From NCBI GenBank assembly GCA_025093555.1, contig JAIWNF010000065.1, positions 1-64,000 on the forward strand: 64,000 nucleotides of DNA. The letters run 5' to 3'. The stretch comes from Circinella umbellata. Its lineage: Eukaryota > Mucoromycota > Mucoromycetes > Mucorales > Lichtheimiaceae. Under the pieces are notes generated by a model, which saw only the letters and a program-made list of their open reading frames with translations, did not search any database and was not told the DNA's origin. A program made the position numbers and the translations under genes. Of this stretch, positions 10,877 through 22,014 are shown piece by piece; position 1 is the stretch's first letter, and each line of letters starts with the position of its first letter.

Positions 10877-11938
10877 ATGCCAACAATAGGAGAGCGTAAT
10901 GCCGCACGTGCCCAATGCAGGATGGACCGTAATGCTGTTATCCAACAAGATAACACAAGAAACACTGCCTTGCTGATCGAAGATCGGATTCGTGAGTTGG
11001 AGACGCGAAACATGATCTTGGAATCCCGCGTTGAAGCAATGGGAAATGTCATTGCTATGCAAGCATTGGCACAACAGTAAGAAGTACAACTTCAACTTCC
11101 TGTTAGCCAGGATGATGTTGTGTCCGATAACCAAGTCCATGGTCCAGGGGATGTTTCAGTAAGGAAATCTTAAAATCACTAGTTAAAAAAAATAGAAAAA
11201 ATATAGAAAGTCAATTATTAACCTCATTAAGTAATAGCGTGCCATTCGTAACCAAAACACAGCCTTGGCTGCTGAAGGATTTCGGTGGAATGAAACATAC
11301 CGATCCACCCATAATAAGGCTGCTAAGATGGCGATTATGGCATACGTTGAAGGCCTTCGACGATATGACATTCAAGGTGATCGATTGTTGAAGAAGATTT
11401 ATTCTTTTTTTGACAATCAACGGACAAAATCTCGCCAATCGGTTGAGCGTGGAGAAAACGGAAGACGTCTAATCAACGTAATACTCGTCGTCATGCTGTA
11501 AGGAAAATAATATTACGTGATTAAAAAAGAGACAGTAGACTAACAAATATTGTAGAAAAAAGATCGTCGATTGAAGGCTTTTCACCTTCATCAGGCTCGA
11601 TTGCAAGAGTCTTATCCTGGAGCAGAGACGTTGCTTCAACCAGGGTATATGTCTGACGAAGAGACAGATGACGAGTATGAAGGGGAGGTGGGAAAGCGTG
11701 TGGTAGTTTGGCAACCACAATGGAGGAATGAAAGTATGTATATTTACCTTAATAATTTATATATGCTTTTTGATTAATTCTGACTTTTGATGTTTAGGCG
11801 AATGAACTTTTGAGACATCTTGACCAGTTGGCACCTCCTTCAGATGCTACTAGATTGGTGAAAAGATTTGGTGGTGTTCTTGTCGTTGTGTTGAGTAGCG
11901 AAGAACAAGAAAAGTTGGGGGGCTGGATAGCCGTTTAA
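10877..11938 (+). pseudogene. Partner gene of element E, broken
   Basis: Exons can be followed as 10877-11158, 11263-11497, 11556-11733 and 11798-11938 with GT...AG borders. Exon 1 encodes a charged helical segment (RIRELETRNMILESRVEAM) and contains a TAA at 11078-11080. Exon 2 (FRWNETYRSTHNKAAKMAIM) needs a frame change near 11450 to reach TSNQRNTRRHA and the splice site. Exon 3 has the acidic block YMSDEETDDEYEGE followed by VVVWQPQWRNE. Exon 4 (ANELLRHLDQLAPP) ends in GGWIAV. It runs tail-to-tail towards the transposase at 12676-15834. I recognise no named family. The fold suggests a DNA-binding helper rather than an enzyme (inference). It is unrelated in motif layout to the partner genes of A-D. 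Confidence 0.55.
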
Positions 11939-12675
11939 AATAAAAATTCGTATCACCATTTGGTATATAAGCAATGAGTGAGAGAAAAAAGTTTTTTTTC
12001 TTGTGTAATATCTTTTATTACTCTATTTGGGGGAAGCGGCTGTTTGGAATTTTTTTCAACTTGTTTTTTTTCCTCACTACTTCTTAATCACCGATTCTTT
12101 TTTTTCTTATTTACTCAACGACATTGATAAATGAGTATATACAAGAACATATAATAGTGTCAACATATAACTGGGGGAGAACAACAATCAATTTGATGTT
12201 TTTTGTTCTTGGCTTTTCGTTGTGATATATCAATAATGTTTTTTTTTTTTTCAAAACTAGATTGAAGTCATTTGCAGCTGTTCTTGATATATTCAGCATA
12301 TTTTTTTTTCAAACATGTAATAGTTGGAAAGATAGAGGATTATACTTCAACATGAAGAACCTTTTATGAAGGTAATGATTTATTTTTGTTCTAATGACGA
12401 TATAAAAATGTCTAACAAATAATATCTTTTTTTTTCTATACAGTTTCTCACAGAATATATTAAATAGAATTATTCCTATGCCCTAAAATGCCCGCAACAC
12501 AATATGATGAATACTATTCGAATTTGAAGGATATAAAGAAGAGGTAATAATGTGAAAATATGAAATGGTTCGAAAATGGGAAATGTTGACTTATAAAATA
12601 GTTCGAAAGAAAGGAAAAGGTTATGATATGGAATGAGTTTAAAAAAGTGGAAAATGGGAGATAGTGTTTTTTATG
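11939..12675. other. Spacer between convergent genes of element E
   Basis: T-rich sequence with several poly-T runs separates the two stop codons. It probably contains both 3' ends. No coding pattern is seen. Confidence 0.4.
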
Positions 12676-15600
12676 CTAACAGTTTTTTGGCAATGAAATA
12701 ACAACGGTTCTAGCATTTGCACTTCTTTGGGCGCCATATTTTACAACAGCAACTTGCCCGTACAAACGATGAACTGGTACAATACAATCCACAGCTTCAA
12801 CACGAAAACTGCTACACCAAGTTTCCAGAAAAGGATCCAGGAATCGTCTACCATCGTTATCACCATGAATGTTGTACCATCGTACATATGCAAATACATG
12901 CTCTGTTGCATCGCCATTGACTACCTGAACATGCCGAAAAAAGAACTGGATTTCACATGGCCAGGCCATTGCTTCATCACGGTCATCAGCATGGAACAGG
13001 ACTTGGGCATAAGCACCACGACGAGATCTTGCTTCAACACTATGGTAATTTTGATCCAATAGTGTTATTGTTTTCATCTTATTATACTGATTACTGACAA
13101 AAAGACGGCCTTCACCAGCATTTGTATAGTGAACGAGATGATCCCCATATACAACACAATAAAAATCCAATAAAAAATTGTAAAGTCGCTCAGGCATAAA
13201 GGTTGTAGGTCCATAGGAGAGAGGATATGCATCTGGCAGTAACGGTTCGCTTCCAGTAACATGACTAGCACGTGAAATATCGGTTGACAATGCATAAAAC
13301 TCGTGTGGATCAAAATGATGATGGATAACATTAACAGTTTGTGGAATAGGCTGAACAAGATCAAGGAAACGATTTAAAAAATGGAGATGATGATGATGAT
13401 GATGATGGAAGAGCGATTCAAATGACTGAACAAAATCACAAGCACCAGTCTTCTGCAAAAACCGTTTCATGAACGTCATTTCGAACGAGTCCTTTTGATT
13501 GGTGTCAATATCCTTTAAATAGCCATTATATCGCTCGTATGAAAATGCCCAATATGCGTATAGCGGTCCAAAGTCTTCGATCGTCGAATCTAAATGCAAA
13601 TGAAGATGCATATTAGGCGTGATCTTCTCTGCACCGTATAGTCGTTGAACACCAATACAAAACTGCAACAATAAATTATTTGATTCTTCCACGTCATCCA
13701 TAGTAATTGATGGTTTAACCATCGAACGGCACGCATCAACAAACAACAACCAGTTCTGTAAATGGACACGAGGAAGATGACTATCGAGTACAAGTGGAGA
13801 ATAAACGAGACACCAGGACTTCCAATCATTAGCAGTCATGAAAGGCAAGCGACTTGCGATTTTCTGCTTCAAGGTAACATAGTCAGGAGGAAGAACAATA
13901 CCATCTGCCAATATTTGCATCTGTTTGAGGTCATTATCAGTAATCAAATCGTTATTAATCCACACCGTTATCATGCGTTTTGCAGTTCCAAGAAACAAGT
14001 TATGCATTGGGTCGATAATTGTGGAACGAACAGGATCAAAATATTGAAGTCGGTGCAATTCCGACCACCTAGTTCCATTTCGACGCTCAAGTTCCTGCCG
14101 TGCAGCCATTGTTTAGCATTACGCCATTGTTCAGCAAAAATACGATTATTATCCCAGGTTCGTAATTCCCAGTTGTCAAGATCAAAGCCAGAGTAGTCGA
14201 TGTTGGTTGTTCCAGGAAAAACAGAAAATTGACGAGCGCATTTATGACAGGCACATAAACTTGCATGGGATGTGAAACCACTTGTTTTACGAGCAGCAGG
14301 TATATCACAAGCATTAATAAATAACGCCAGCCGAACAAGAGTACCCTGGGGATGTGTATTCCTTCTTATTGTTTTTCCACCATACCACTCCAACAATTCA
14401 TCAACTAATGGTCGAAGGTAGTTGTTGATATCAGATGTACGTGCTTCTCGTGGACCTGGCATTACACTAATAAGGATGACATTTTCTGTCTTGAATCGTT
14501 CGGATCGAGGGAGATTGTTGATTGTTAAATAAATGGCGCCAACAGAGTATGTCGAGTTTAAAAATGGACCAAACCAATCAATATTAAGTGTCAATAATAA
14601 TGATCGAGTTGATCAACAAATGGAGTACCGTCATTACCAGGAAACTCTCGCCACATATCACCATCAAATACATCAAAAAAACTGTCTTCCACACGTCTAC
14701 GAATTCGCCATTCCTCGATTTTTTGTTCAAAACCTGGCCGCAAAAACAACCTCTCAATACTTGCAGACAAAGGTTGATAAGCAAATTCTTTGATGGGTTT
14801 CCAATGATTACCGATGGTCCTGAACAAACTATTGCCACATGTATCGGAATAGCGAATATCATTATTGGGACAAGTAGTTGGACAGTTAGGGTCAGACAAA
14901 AGGAATAGACAATGGCATTGGAGCAAGACACGTATTTTCGTAAACTGTCAGTTAATGCTGAAAACCCAGTAATACGACGCAAAGTTGCAAGTGAAGTAGG
15001 AATGGATATACCAGGCTGTAAATCACCAAGAAGAATTATGCAAAACTCGATGATGATGGAAGATAAATGTTCTGACACAAAATGAACTTGGAACAACACA
15101 AGAAAGATGACGACGAGAACAAGAGGATGAGGATAGTTATGTACGTCTGGGATAACGGTGGGAGGAGGACCATGGTACGTATCTGTTTTTTTTTTTTTGC
15201 AATAATAATAAATAGAATATGGTCAGTATATTGCTATGAGCACAATAAAATTATTATTATTTTCAACCAACCTTGATCAATGTTAATCATTCCATTTTCA
15301 TTGCCGAGATCATTGTCACCAAACTCAATGTCTTCAGCATTCATTACAACTCCATCATCATTCTCTTCGCCATTCCCAACGTCAATGTCATCAGTAGCGA
15401 ACACATTATCTTCAGGAGACAGAGGAGCCCGTTGATAATTTGAAGTGGTACCTATTTTATTACAATGAAATAATAAGTAATCTATTGATCTACTATACGA
15501 GCTATAAAATTATATCTTACTATGAGAGGAGGGACTCGGCATATCACCATCAATATCCATACTATCATCTGCCAGAAAAGAACTTTCTGGTTGCAAATTG

Positions 15601-15834
15601 ACGACGGTGTTATTCACTACATATTAATCACACAAAATTATTTACAAGTTATTAAAGAATGTTAAGTATATTTGAAACCATACCATTATGTGAGATAGTA
15701 TCTCTAGCATTTCTTAAAGTGCGAGTTTGATGATAGTCTCGCACTCGGCTTGTCACCATTTGGAAACCGGGTGTTGTTGCTGAACAATGTTCACAAAAAC
15801 AGGCAACCATATTCTCATGGCGATTACGCTCCAT
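12676..15834 (-). pseudogene. Tnp2-like transposase of element E, frameshifted
   Basis: Read on the minus strand, the first exon (15834 to about 15687) carries a zinc-binding pattern, ACFCEHCSATTPGFQMVTSR...H. An acidic region follows on exons near 15615-15520 and 15455-15275. The catalytic part from about 15177 shows NIDWFGPFLNS, ISVMPGPREARTSDINNYLR, a C-x2-C knuckle (LCACHKCARQF) and the second catalytic block RSTIIDPMHNLFLGTAKRM. The conserved block MHLHLHLDSTIEDFGPLY comes next, and the frame ends at 12676. These are hallmarks of the Tnp2/CACTA transposase superfamily. Frame changes are needed near 14922, 14585 and 14105, so the gene is inactive. The long uninterrupted 477-codon distal frame suggests the damage is recent. 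Confidence 0.85.
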
Positions 15835-16639
15835 TATGTAAAAAAAAAAAGATCAAGAACGATCAGTCGAACTCACAATTGTTGAACGCTGCCGCTATTT
15901 ATATTAACTTTGACACATTACATAATAGCGTCCGTCACAAATGATATATTTTATTACACGTTTCAATAATATACATTTACGTTTGTGAATTTATGGGGGG
16001 AGGGTCGGTCTTTTTTATTGTCTGAAATGGGCATAACAAATATAGTTCGAGTAATATTCGTGCATTCAATAATAATATAATATAATAAAAAACATATGTC
16101 ATGTATTAGGCATATTGAAACTAAAACAAAAAGTAAATCTATCATCGTAGGATAGGAAATTATATGTCAAAGATAAATATAGATTTATCTTAATAATATA
16201 GAATATTCTTTTTATATTTGTTTTTTTTTCTTGACAAAAAAAAATAAAGAAGCAATAAAAGAGTAACACAATAAAAGAGTAACACAATAAAAGAGTAACA
16301 CAGTAAAAGAGTAGTGCAATAAAAGAGTAGCGCAATAAAAGAGTAACGCAATAAAAAAGCAACGCAATAAAAAAAACTATTTAAATCCTTTCTTATTATG
16401 GTAAACGAGAACTGTAATAGCATGTGTTAAAGAGAGCTGAAAAAAAAAGTTGGGGGATGTATAAGAATAATGATGAATCATGACATATTATAGATTAGCA
16501 CTCTTTTTTATAAAAAATCAAAAATAGTTTTGCTAATATAAAAGGAAATCAAGGAACACAATTACCCAATTTTGGCTGTTACACATATTGCATCTTTTTT
16601 TTTTCTTTTTTTTTTTTCAAACAACGTGATAGCAAACTA
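15835..16639. other. Intergenic with short tandem repeat
   Basis: AT-rich with no gene seen. It holds a G-rich tract near 15992-16005, the 16-bp tandem repeat listed separately, and poly-T runs at 16590-16620. Confidence 0.4.
16252..16376. repeat. 16-bp tandem repeat AATAAAAGAGTAACAC
   Basis: About eight tandem copies of a 15-16-bp unit AATAAAAGAGTAACRC. The unit resembles the AATAAAAAGTTGCAG unit of the large array at 20.3-23.9 kb. The open frames across it on the minus strand (Leu/Phe/Tyr/Cys-rich) are by-products of the repeat. Confidence 0.8.
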
Positions 16640-17357
16640 GAAGGATGTTTTCAAAGAACTTGATATCAACTTTTTCGCGCAGTGTCTTTTCAGTTGTTCG
16701 TCTAATTCTTTCATGGGAGGGACGTTGCATATAATTGGATCCCTTTCGTTAGTTGTGATGCTAACGGAGGGTTGCGTTTCGTCAATTACTGCAAAAACTT
16801 CACTGTTATCATCATTGTCGATAACATCAATAGTGTCGTCGTCCATCATATCAATATCAATGTCCTCGTTAAATGAAGTAAAATCTTCTTCATCATGATC
16901 CATTGACGTCTCTAGCTGGATCGACGTAAAAGAACGCACAAGTGCCTGTGCATCGTGAATATTAGATGGTTCAGAGGATGAAGCCATCGTATTATTATCG
17001 CCATAATCAAAAATACCATCATCATATACATCGTCATCATAGTCTTGATCGAAGGAATAGTCATCATTATTCACATCTGCTGCTAAATTATTGTTAGTAA
17101 TAGAAATATTAGTATTGAGCTCAGCAAAAAACATCATTGGAATGAGAAAAAACAGAAGTAATATTACTTTCAGGTACAGCGCGACTTGGCAAGCTAGTTA
17201 TACCGACGCTTCTTCGTTGTCTCTTAGTTGGAGGTTCAATGGGATTGTTAGGATCGGCGTAAGGGTTCTTTTCGCATTCATTGTCCTCATGTTGTCTAAG
17301 ATGTACTTTAAAAACAGGTCTGTTGCACCAAATACATTGTTTTGTCTTTCCACGCAT
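16640..17357 (-). pseudogene. Element A transposase, N-terminal exons only
   Basis: Exon 1 (17357 to about 17174) encodes CIWCNRPVFKVHLRQHEDNE and the following Cys, a C-x2-C...H-x5-C zinc finger, then a basic KRQRR patch. A GTAATA...TTTAG intron leads to an exon rich in Asp/Glu (about residues 65-200), the same zinc-finger-plus-acidic start as the transposases B, C and D. Similarity and frame end near 16655. The Cys-rich, catalytic and C-terminal parts are absent, so the element is deleted on this side. It faces the partner gene at 17561 across 203 bp. Confidence 0.75.
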
Positions 17358-17560
17358 TTCGATTCGAAGGTTTTGTGTTATTAATAAAGTTTTTAAAAAA
17401 GGAGTAATGAATAACTTTCAAGCGGGTTAAGCAGTAATGATCAAGATTCATGATTTAAAATTTTTTAAGTGACAATTTGAGGTCAGCCAATATTGTATAT
17501 GAGTGCTGGCTCTTGAAAGTACGTACCCCCACCTTTTATTTTCTCAATTTTTTTTATATA
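17358..17560. promoter_or_regulatory. Shared promoter region of divergent pair A
   Basis: Only 203 bp separate the two opposite start codons, so the promoters must overlap. The region is T-rich on the partner-gene side (TTTTTTTTATATA just before the ATG at 17561). The comparable spaces are 288 bp in B, 287 bp in B', 237 bp in C and 368 bp in D. Confidence 0.5.
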
Positions 17561-18816
17561 ATGAGTCAACAACAACAACAACAACATTCGTATATTCCGA
17601 TGATGAGTCACCATCTTTATCAGGGTATACCAGTTACCCCAGTGGAAGCCATGATTTTGGCGAAGCTCGACCGTTTGGAGTCCAAGATGGATCTCATTCT
17701 GGCGTCGAAGGACCAGGCGGGCGAAGCGTTGGAAGAACCTGTGGAGGAGGCCGGTGACGATGAACCTCCTGTTGAGTTCATTCGTCAGCCGCGCAATGAG
17801 CAAGGCAAGGTCCGCAATGCCAAGATTGCTGATGTTGATGCAGCTGTATTGGCATTGTCCAATATGGACAATTCAACCAAGATGCTGAAGATGGCTCGCT
17901 TGGACAACCATGTCGAAGCTGCCATCAAGCAACTGAACTCGATCGCAGTTCGTAAGGGGACTGCTGGCTTGCCATGGTCCAGCCAAGATCACGGGGTGAC
18001 GAGCTCCATCATGAAGCTCTTCACCGAATCGGTATCAAAGGGTGATCCCTGGATACCGATCGAACAATGTGAGAACAACTGGATGGCCAGGTTCTTGTTG
18101 CTCCAGAAATGGAGCAACGCATCAAAGAAGAAAAGGTTAGTGATACTAAGATAACATGGTTTAATGTGTAACTTTATAAGCTATAGTTAAAGTTTTTGAA
18201 TACTCATTTTCATATTTGTTTCACTATAGCGGAGGTGTTGGAACCGATGATGCTCAAAGGTAATCTATATCCATATCCATATCTTTCTTTTTTCAATATA
18301 AATAAATATAATTCTAACACTAACTATAACTTAATTATTGAAAAGTGTTGGGACTGTGGCTTCGGAGGAATCGAGGGAGATTATCCGTCAGTTCTCGGTT
18401 CCTGGAACAAGGTATATAACAGTATAAATGTAGTATACAACGAGCTGTAAATGTAACATTTAAAAGATGGCTAATTTCGAATTTCTAATAATCTTTCTAG
18501 ATCTGGCCCTGCGGCCCAACATCCTGTACTGACACGGGATGCTTCAATGTATGTTTGTTATATCTTCAACCTGTTTATAATCGTGTAATGACTCAAGATA
18601 TTTCTCCAACTTTTTTTTTATATCTTAGGCATTCCGTGCACAGTGATGGGAGTGCGAGTACTCATGGGTATGTATATATTTGTATTTTGATATATTTGAT
18701 GGTTATATTCTACTATAGCAGTATAAGCTTTCAAGAAATACTAATTGAGTTTTTTTTATAGTACTTCATCAACCATGAGTATTGCTCGCAAACGGCTCTC
18801 GAGCTCTTTGAGCATC

Positions 18817-18862
<46 letters not shown>

Positions 18863-18924
18863 GCAACAGCAATAGCAACAACAATCGCCCGTTTATCCGT
18901 CGAAGAACGGATAAAAGTGGGTAA
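17561..18924 (+). CDS. Element A partner protein, micro-exon gene (306 aa)
   Basis: Modelled exons: 17561-18135, then micro-exons of 30, 66, 48 and 39 nt starting near 18229, 18347, 18501 and 18630, and a last exon 18762-18924. All introns are GT...AG and phase 2, and the total of 921 nt is exactly divisible by three. The protein starts MSQQQQQQHS and has a heptad-like segment (MILAKLDRLESKMDLILASK). Exon 1 ends shortly after EQCENNWMARFLLLQKWSN. The micro-exons are Ser/Thr/Gly-rich. The last exon has a Thr and Asn run and a basic end (RPFIRRRTDK). No lesion is seen although its transposase partner is deleted. I recognise no domain. By position it may play the role of plant En/Spm TnpA, binding element ends (inference). 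Confidence 0.72.
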
Positions 18925-19329
18925 CCACAATCCAGGTATAGTAACGTTTTTATCATTATTATGTTATATATTGTGAGTGGTGATACTGGTGCATGGCAAA
19001 TTGCAATAATACTGTAGTAGGTATCTCGTAATATGCCTATTTGTTTTTCATTCTATTTTAGTACTTTTTATCATCAATTGCTATTATTGAGATCTACTTT
19101 ATTAATAAACATTAAATAATATGATTTTTTGACTATAATAGCAGAGAAATGAAATAAAAAAAATATAAACAAAAATATTATTACTACTGCTGGCTATATA
19201 ATTTTTTTTTTGATCAACAAAATGAAAACGGAGATGAATGTTACTATTATTAAAAATGGTTTATAATTGGTCAATATCAGCATACTATTATGGGTTAGAC
19301 TTCATTTTTCGGGCCAATGGGTATTTGAG

Positions 19330-19458
19330 TGGTGGACTTTTAATCGTAGTTTAATAATCCTGTAAATCCTGTGAATTAGAGCTTTTAACAGGATTTAACA
19401 GTATTTATAGGATTTTTACAGGATTTAACAGTATTTACAGGATTTTTTTTTTACGGTG
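19330..19458. repeat. Subterminal repeats, candidate right end of element A
   Basis: Direct copies of ACAGGATTTAACAGTATTTA and shorter TCCTGTAAATCCTGT inverses cluster here, and the cluster ends in TTTTTTACGGTG. A terminal GTG after dense subterminal repeats is what a CACTA-like right end would show. The left end is missing, so the boundary cannot be confirmed. Confidence 0.45.
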
Positions 19459-19924
19459 TGTGTTGGCTCGTATGACCATTTTCTATTGCCTTTCGATTGA
19501 ACATATAACCGAATGCGAAACTGTTGCCTGTTGAGGTGTGTGAATATTCTATCTGCTATCCATGTTCTTAGAACAAGTATCGATTGATTCTTTCTTCCCA
19601 TAATGAAGGTACCCATATGTAAAAAAAAAATGATGAGGAAAAAAATAAAGGAAGGATAGTCTTTTTAGTGTTATGCAGGCAGGGGACTTCTATATTTTGA
19701 GTGGGGACTTGGAGTGCAAATAAAGCACTTATTTTTCACTTTTGCATAAAATAATTGGCTTACTATTCCCGACGTCCCTTTGAGTTTGAAATTTTGGGGA
19801 CTTTGCTGGACTCAATGGGACTTTGAGGTTTTATAAAAAAAGTTTCCTTTTTGGAGTCACGAACTTCGCAGTTTTTTTAAAGCGCGCATCCTATATAATC
19901 TGAATAACATAAATTATAAAAGGT

Positions 19925-19995
19925 TTAAATAGTGCAGTGGTCGTAAGATGGACCCTTAATCTAATATTAGGGGTTCAAATCCTTTTGCAGAAACT
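19925..19995 (+). ncRNA. tRNA-like sequence, probable SINE head or tRNA relic
   Basis: An A-box match TAGTGCAGTGG (19930-19940) and a near B-box GGTTCAAATCC (19972-19982) stand at tRNA spacing. The second can form a T-arm (AGGGG-loop-CCTTT with G-T pairs). The acceptor stem and anticodon arm do not fold convincingly, and a T-run follows at about 19998-20009. It is more likely a degenerate tRNA or tRNA-derived SINE than a working tRNA gene. Confidence 0.4.
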
Positions 19996-20519
19996 TGATT
20001 TTTTTTTTTGAAATTGTAATTATTAATTGGTTATTTTTAATACTAAATAACCAAATATACTTCTTTACTGTGGCTCTCTTTTATTTCTCTATTATTGTTT
20101 AACACTACATCTGCAGTATTATTATTACTATTATTTAGTACTCATCATTATCATCTGCAGTAACATTATTATTATTATTATCATTATTGTATGTATCTGT
20201 GGTATTTTTGGGAAATATATAAATAGTAGATTATTTTATTAAATAAAAGGATATCTTTTTATCTACCCTATATTCTATTCTCTACCTGTGTGGTTATATT
20301 ATTCTTCATGTTTATATTATCTATCATATCTATATTCGTTCTTTGTGACTATCTCTCCATAGTTTTATCAAAATAGGAAGATAATAGAATAAAAAGTTGC
20401 GGAATAAAAAGATAGTAGATAATACATTAATAGAATAGAAAGATAATAGTATAAAATATTAATAATATAAGATAGAGTGATAAAAAAGATAATAAAATAT
20501 AATTTGAACTGCTACAACT

Positions 20520-20950
20520 ATTTATGCCATTTCACCACTTTTTTGCTAGGCATTTCGGTAAAAATTCATTACTTTTTAACCTTAAAGTTGAATAGCTTGT
20601 AGAATATAATTGGCAGAGTTATGAAAGCTTGACTACATATAGGTCATAATTAGTTAATTTTATAAAAGTTTTTTTAGGTCATTGTACTATACCAGATAAG
20701 GAGATAATAATTAAAACAAATATATTAATGCTTTAAATATATTTTAGGTCATTTCACCACTTTTTTATCATGCATTTCACTACTTTTTTTTACTAAGCTA
20801 CTCCGCAGACTTTTATATTTTTATGACTTGAAATGAAGTATCTTACTGAATATAAGAAATAGAAATGTGAAATTTAGTCCACGTATAGGTTATTATAAGC
20901 TAATATGACTACTAAAATTTTAGGCTATAGTACTATATCATGTAAGGAAA
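20520..20950. repeat. Two diverged direct repeats of about 200 bp
   Basis: Unit 1 begins ATTTCACCACTTTTTTGCTA (about 20520) and unit 2 begins ATTTCACCACTTTTTTATCA (about 20750). Both continue with matching blocks (ATATAGG or GTATAGG, TTTTAGGTCAT or TTTTAGGCTAT, then GTACTATA...GATAAGGAGATAATA or GTAAGGAAATAATA). They are an old tandem duplication at the edge of the minisatellite. Confidence 0.6.
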
Positions 20951-21611
20951 TAATACAGCACTTTTACTATTTTAGAGTACGGATTTTCTAACAAGTAAAA
21001 AAACATCAAAGTATATCATCTCTACGTAGTATAAAAATATAAAGCTATGATTTTGACTATATATTACTTAGATATAGTATTGCTATATTAAGGTTTTTAA
21101 TCTAGTATTGATATATTAAATACAAAAAGAAAAGAAATAAAACTTGACTAGATAATATAGCATAATCAAATAAAAAAAGAGTAACTAGATATAAGAAAAG
21201 AAGATCAAAGTAGTATTACAAAATTATCTATAGTATTTAGATATTGAAGGTATTAGATGATCATAAGTATAAGAACAAAGAGTATTAAGTATAAAAAAGC
21301 ATAACCAAGTAGTTGATAATATTGGTAAATACATCTATTATTATTTCATATATATATATTAATACACTTAGCTATTGATTAGAATTTAATTTAAATAGTA
21401 ATAATGTTCTATTATAAAAACTTCAGTTCTATTATCTTCTTTTATGTCTCTTTTACTCTTTGATATTTCTTTTATTTTATTAGTTTTGATTGATATAACA
21501 TATAGAATAAAAAGTTTTAGAATAAACATTACTGAAATAAAAACTGTAGAATAAGAAGATATGGAATAAAAGTTGTAGGATAAAGAGTTGATAGATTAAA
21601 ATACTATATTA

Positions 21612-22014
21612 GGGTGTCTCAAACATCCAAATTTTTGCAAATATTGAAAATCAGCAGATTTTCAATATTTGTAAGGAGCGATTTTGATTGGTCGGTGTAC
21701 GAATATTCGTACTTCTCAAAAATCGGCGTAAAAAGCATGAATTTCACGAATATTCATATAAAAAAATATTTTTTTTAAGTATAAAGATATTCTATGTTTA
21801 AAACTATATTGTTATGAGTCTATATAGCTATTCATGGATTTATATATATATAAATACATTAGATGATTATTTTTTATTAGAATGTACTATCATTTTTTTT
21901 TAACAAAATCTCATCTTACAGCGAGAGGGTCTCTTCTCTGATTGGCTACTTTCAGATTCCGCTGCGAATATCTGTTTGTGAATATTTGCACAAATTTTGA
22001 TGTTTGAGACACCC
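21612..22014. mobile_element. 403-bp MITE with TA target duplication
   Basis: The ends GGGTGTCTCAAACATC and GATGTTTGAGACACCC are exact inverses and continue imperfectly for about 40 bp. TA flanks both sides (21610-21611 and 22015-22016). The interior has no coding capacity. TA duplication suggests mobilisation by a Tc1/mariner-type transposase. It lies inside the minisatellite, so it arrived after the array formed. Confidence 0.72.

Noticed and set aside
11054..11122. A 30-bp intron removing the TAA at 11078
   Set aside because: GTAAGA...TTAG would be only 30 nt, shorter than any other intron modelled here, so a nonsense change is more plausible.
16099..16423. Leu/Phe/Tyr/Cys-rich membrane-like ORFs on the minus strand
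   Set aside because: By-product of the 16-bp AATAAAAGAGTAACAC tandem repeat.
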